NCBI GenBank assembly: GCA_013407085.1
Contig: JACCGJ010019042.1
Location: forward strand, 1 to 64,000
Source: Atriophallophorus winterbourni
Taxonomy: Eukaryota; Platyhelminthes; Trematoda; Plagiorchiida; Microphallidae
Direction: 5' to 3'
Length of the DNA: 64,000 bases
Shown: positions 60,562 to 64,000 of the stretch, in pieces
Position numbering within the stretch: the stretch's first letter is position 1
How the letters are laid out: every line of letters starts with the position of its first letter
The notes under the pieces: generated by a model
The model's input: the letters and a program-made list of their open reading frames with translations, nothing else
What the model was told of the DNA's origin: nothing
Databases searched by the model: none
Position numbers and translations under genes: made by a program

Positions 60562-60957
60562 ATGACGCGCACCGTCAGAAATCATGAAAAGTATAGGGTC
60601 AGACAGCTGAGATTGTAAATTGGCTCTGGATAGTTGGAAAGAATCGGCCTTGGTAAGAATCATGTAACCTCTTGGCTGACCAGTGGCAGGGTCGATGCGA
60701 CTCATTCCGTCCCAGAGACGCGATATCGGAACCCAATGCGGTGGATACTTAAAGCGTGCGGTATCGAAAAGAAATACCAATTCACGTTCGGCATGATAAC
60801 CACCAACCGCTGCAAAATGGCCAGTGCCAGTTTGCCCAACTGCTCCTCGATAATAACAGACGACGAGAAACCCTTCGTGGTCGTTGGCAGTCAATTGGGA
60901 GACGACTGCACGGAAATTAGCGAAACCATCTGTATTTGTAACGCGATGGGATTCAAC
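60562..60957 (-). CDS. PCS: Phytochelatin synthase, catalytic-domain exon (His and Asp of the triad)
   Basis: This exon of exactly 132 codons is bounded by the acceptor ttgcttttacag and donor gtaagt, both on the minus strand. It encodes VESHRVTNTDGFANFRAVV, VVCYYRGAVGQTGTGHFAAV, GGYHAEREL, FLFDTARFKYPPHWVPISRL and ATGQPRGYMI. TGTGHF holds the active-site His and FDTARFKYPPHWVP the active-site Asp of the papain-like family that makes phytochelatins from glutathione. The catalytic Cys lies in an upstream exon not found in this window, so the gene is partial here. Phytochelatin synthases occur in schistosomes and nematodes as well as plants and are linked to heavy-metal handling. Confidence 0.93.
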
Positions 60958-61261
60958 CTGTAAAAGCAACACCGTACGGCGAGATTGTCAATAAACATCA
61001 AGCCGAAAGATGAAGTAACAATTTCTTAAAACACAGCAAATCAAGCATTAAACAAAAATTTTCGTAATTGGATTGCAATGTAATTTGAATATCAAAGTTG
61101 GAGTCAAAAGCGGTAGATAATAAAAAAACAAGCTTTTGTGACACTAAATTTTTGAACCTTTTCTGTGACTGTCATTTCGTAACATTTTCTCATCAACATC
61201 AAGCGTGAAAATCGAAGAGACCAAGTAGATAAATTGTTTTCCAAAAAATTCTAATACAAAG

Positions 61262-61342
61262 ATGATCAAAAAGCAATCTCAATTCACGTTCAGCATGATA
61301 ACCACCAACCGCTGAAAAATGGCCTGAACCAGTTTGCTCAAC
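61262..61342 (-). pseudogene. Duplicated fragment of the phytochelatin synthase active-site exon
   Basis: Over 61280-61342 this matches 60778-60840 at 57 of 63 bases by direct comparison, with weaker similarity continuing past the Asp codon. It translates as VEQTGSGHFSAVGGYHAERE then LRLLFDH, keeping both the His and Asp positions. Its Ser after HF is closer to the general family consensus (GHFSPIGGY) than the Ala in the main exon. An in-frame stop lies four codons upstream, though ttctttcaag could serve as an acceptor. It is most likely the relic of a tandem duplication in the intron; a mutually exclusive exon is possible but less likely because of its short match. Confidence 0.7.
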
Positions 61343-61740
61343 TTGAAAGAATCACAGCAAAACGGAACTCCTTGGCGTAGAGTGGTTACAGTCCTATGCT
61401 TCGCACGGAGTACGAGGTTAAGCACTTTAGAGGTTGTTGGAAGGGCAGGCTTCGCTATTCCTGGGAAAAACATGGTAATTAAATACAGCAAAAATAGAAA
61501 TTATTCCAGCATTCAAATGCTATTTACGTGGGTGGAGATAACCATTGTATTCGGTGTCATAATGGTACAAAGGAATCCCAGTATGAGAGCAACGTGTACT
61601 CACGTGTCAGGGTGTGTCGTTGCTTCCAATCCATAATTCTAATCCTCGCATATGCAGTGCTTCTGTACTGTGCACGCAACGTAATAAATTTATTTGCCGA
61701 CTGCATTGAGCTACATGCAGAAACAGACTGAAGTCTAATA
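61343..61740. other. Intron or upstream region of phytochelatin synthase, no exon seen
   Basis: No frame with the catalytic Cys motif (a YCG-like block) could be found here on the minus strand. The left flank of the 61754 insertion site belongs to an interspersed repeat. Confidence 0.35.
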
Positions 61741-61753
61741 TATTGTGGTGTTC

Positions 61754-62298
61754 CAAAGGTTTTCATAGCCGGGGGTGGCAGTGTGGATAAGCTACCACTG
61801 TTTATAAAATGCTCTCATATGGCACGCGTCTTAAATAGCCTCTGACAACCAAGTCCAGCTTCTGGCTTGCACGAGTGGCTCCCCGAGCCCGGGGGAACTG
61901 CTTCTACCAACAGGAGAAGGGGCGAAGGCGAGTGACTGGCGCCTAAAAACCAGTTTGCTTCGGGCAGATGGAGCTCGTTAGCCTGGGAGGGCATTTCATC
62001 TAAGGGAAGGAAAACCCTGATTTTAAACCTCCGCTGCTTTGCGGGATACCCGATCGCGGGAAAGGCTTCGGGAGAAAACCCTGAGGAAAAACCTGGAACA
62101 GAGTCTGTTAGACCACCTCTTTCTGGCAACTCCCTGCTGCCTTGCAGGTCGCACTTGGTTGTGCAAAGGCTAGAGAAGCTGATTCGAACAAACGCCGAGT
62201 GGTGCTGGGGACGCCGCTTTGTACCCAAATTCCCAAGAATCTTCATTGAAGCCGACTCATCCTCCAGGAGGAGATAGTCGCACAAAAGTAAAGTAAAG
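61754..62298 (+). mobile_element. Non-autonomous RTE leader element, 545 bp, with 13-bp target-site duplication
   Basis: The element is flanked by tattgtggtgttc at 61741-61753 and 62299-62311. Its first 270 bases match the 5' leader of the complete RTE (ctctgacaacc, ggagaaggggcgaaggc, cagatggagctcgtt, cctgggagggca in order). Its last bases, cctccaggagg followed by an AAAGTAAAGTAAAG tail, resemble the 3' end of the RTE (cctccaggaactcaaggg then AAGT repeats). There is no RT or endonuclease. The perfect duplication shows that the short form was itself inserted, probably using the RTE enzyme. It split a pre-existing TATTGTGGTG-family repeat. Confidence 0.88.
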
Positions 62299-62405
62299 TA
62301 TTGTGGTGTTCACATCCCCATCCCTTACACACCACTACCGATTTCTGGCTGTTTGCGGTCATCAGAAGGAGACAGTAAGATCAGGTTCACTGAGCGCTAA
62401 TTTCC
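62299..62405 (+). repeat. Interspersed repeat, TATTGTGGTG family, copy 3 (interrupted)
   Basis: It reads tattgtggtgttcacatccc, accgatttctggctgtttgc and gagacagtaagatcaggttc, as in copy 1 at 12988. The part to the left of the tattgtggtg start lies before 61754, separated by the 545-bp insertion. Confidence 0.55.
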
Positions 62406-62930
62406 ACTTTCCTTTTGTTATATCAGATTACGTCTGGACAACCTGAGTATAAAATCCCGTTAGTCTATGACCGAGCGGCACTTTGTGTACTTGTGAGTTC
62501 ATACATTTCTGATCGTCGGTAGCGGAGACTGTCGGGTTTCTCAGCCTCACTTAAAATGTTTTTTGCGTCATCAAATTTGAGGGTTGTTGGAATGGATGGA
62601 AAAATAACCGCTAAGCAATGTTGACGTGGATGCGGTTGTAGACTGCTTCACATGGTTAAATAGATTTATTAATTGTAATGCCATTTCGACTCGCACCGCC
62701 AAAGTAACGGTCATCATCATCATGAAGCACAAGTCTGGAGCCAGACAAAGTGCCAAGCAATATGAAACAGGAAAAGCAGATAAGCAAGCGCGTGAAAAAG
62801 AGAAAGCAGGTAAGCGGAATATGCAAAAAATGCGCAAAAGCAGCTAGTTTTTGTAGTTTCACTGCATGCGATTTTGTGTTTTGTTTTTTCCATCAAATAA
62901 TAACACATTAAAAATTATGACACAATAATA
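62406..62930. other. No gene supported
   Basis: A plus-strand frame (62626-62847) ends in a Lys-rich tail, KAGKRNMQKMRKSS, but it begins in low-quality sequence and resembles no family. A chance A-rich frame is likely. Confidence 0.3.
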
Positions 62931-64000
62931 TACACTGCCGCCACTGACTTCGGTTTGCAGCCATATCTCGTAAGGCTTCCAGTCAACTATTAGGTGGAGC
63001 TGTTGAAATCCACCCAGGATACGGTGAGGCTGCCCCTAGCGCTACGGTTTTTCCATCCCAACAGGCCACGTCATGGACTGACCATCCGGTCGTTTCTCCC
63101 AGCTTGTCAGGCTCTGCGAATAAGGCGCGGTATGGTAAATGGTGATAAGGCATTCTTAAAACATGTCCCAACCATCGCAAACGAGCAAGCATAAGCATTT
63201 CTCTCAGTCCGTGGCCACTTGGTCCTAACACCCGTTTGCAGACATCTATATTTGTAACGCGACGCTGCCACCGAATGTGAGCAATCCTACGCAGGCAACG
63301 GAAAGCCGACAGACATCTTCCGCTCGAATAGACCAGGTTTTGCAGCCATAAACTAGTGTAGCGCGCACCACTGCGTTGTACACTCGGCCTTTAGTATGGA
63401 CTGAAACATCGCGTCGACGCCATAAGTGGCGAAGTTTAACAAACGCTACACCCGCTTTGCGAACACGTTTTGAGATCTCGTCCTCGATACAGCCGCCAGC
63501 AGAGATACAACTGCCAAGATAAACAAAGGTGTCGACAAATACAAGATTGACATCGCACATAGTTTGGTTTAGAAGAGAGCCACTCCTATCCTGGGTAGGT
63601 GTTTCACACTTGTTAGGCGCAAAGCACATGCCATACCTTGAAGCTTCAAGCGCCAGGTTGTCCAGGGCTTGTTGCATTATGAGGGTCATCTCCCAGAAGT
63701 GCGATGTCATCGGCATACTCTAGATCGGTAGCTCTCCCACCCGGCCGAAGTTCAACACCTGCGCCCACCAGACCAGCTAAAGCTTTCCTTAGGACATCGT
63801 CGATCGCGAAGTTAAAAAGGAACTCAGAAAGGCCAGCACTGCCGCACCCTGCTGGAGATATTGAAGGAGGACGACAATTGTTCGTACGCTCGAACGCTGC
63901 TCGAAGTTTGGCAAAGTGACGGTAAGCATAGGTAAGCTGGTTAGCCATCGAGATTTGAGATTGGAACAATGTATAACTGAATGTGTACAGAAAGTTACAC
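62931..64000 (-). mobile_element. SR3/Perere-3-like RTE retrotransposon, RT to C-terminus, continues past window
   Basis: On the minus strand, 63646-63969 has AYRHFAKLRAAFERTNNCRP, LSEFLFNFAIDDVLRKAL and DLEYADDIALLGDD with the catalytic Asp pair. Next, 63246-63716 has YGMCFAPNKCETPTQDRSGS, FVDTFVYLGSCISAGGCIED, AFVKLRHLWRRRDVSVHTKG and RATLVYGCKTWSIRAEDVCR. Finally 62983-63231 has LRWLGHVLRMPYHHLPYRAL, ending YPGWISTAPPNS. At least two frameshifts separate the frames. The endonuclease part would be right of the window. It lies on the same strand as phytochelatin synthase, perhaps in one of that gene's upstream introns. Confidence 0.85.

Noticed and set aside
61279..61491. Minus-strand frame with FCCDSFK as the missing catalytic-Cys exon of phytochelatin synthase
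   Set aside because: The motif does not match the YCG-type active-site block, and the frame runs out of phase with the duplicated His segment.
62626..62847. Lys-rich plus-strand frame as a small gene
   Set aside because: No good start context, low-complexity A-rich end, and overlapping minus frames of equal length; chance is likely.
1..64000. tRNA genes, CRISPR arrays, bacterial operons
   Set aside because: None recognised; a covariance-model scan for tRNAs could not be run, so small RNA genes cannot be fully excluded.

Overview
The window reads as AT-rich nuclear DNA of a flatworm, most likely a schistosomatid trematode. Coding sequence is sparse and split by introns. Non-LTR retrotransposon remains of CR1 type (ORF1 with a PHD-like finger plus an endonuclease/RT ORF2) and of RTE type (SR2-like, and SR3/Perere-3-like) cover much of the space, and one phytochelatin synthase gene is present. 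The genus is inference: no species marker can be checked from the sequence alone.

Three pieces look like host protein-coding genes. (1) A minus-strand collagen-C1q gene has a Gly-X-Y exon at 31001-31330 and the two halves of a C1q domain at 17039-17286 and 14311-14511. All splice phases agree, and the 13.7-kb intron is full of retroelement debris. (2) A minus-strand phytochelatin synthase has its last two exons at 60562-60957 and 59780-60487; the exon(s) with the catalytic cysteine were not found and probably lie right of the window. A mutated second copy of the active-site segment lies at 61262-61342. (3) Weaker candidates are a small very basic protein (10817-11071, +), an ATG-less 231-codon exon inside the C1q intron (28525-29219, -) and a possible plus-strand exon (29860-30112).

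Layout: 0-1.5 kb CR1 ORF1/ORF2 start (-); 1.5-9.5 kb mostly featureless; 9.6-13.1 kb CR1 fragments, a small gene and repeats; 14.3-17.3 kb C1q exons flanking a Ty3/gypsy relic and a 364-bp deleted RTE with perfect target-site duplications; 19.4-27.6 kb RTE and CR1 copies; 28.5-31.3 kb the ATG-less exon and the collagen exon; 33.6-37 kb an RTE copy and a long inverted repeat; 40-45 kb two CR1 copies meeting tail to tail; 45.7-48.3 kb RTE remnants, one split by a small hAT-type element; 49.1-52.6 kb a full-length, apparently intact RTE with a 12-bp target-site duplication; 53.7-56 kb an internally deleted CR1; 58-59.5 kb a decayed SR3-like RTE; 59.8-61.4 kb phytochelatin synthase; 61.75-62.3 kb a 545-bp non-autonomous RTE leader element with a 13-bp duplication; 62.9-64 kb an SR3-like RTE running off the end.

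The most notable system is the RTE group. One complete copy sits in the same window as two short, separately mobilised deletion derivatives that keep parts of the same 5' leader, and the leader can fold. This suggests a master element with parasitic short copies. No tRNA, rRNA, CRISPR array or prokaryotic operon was seen.
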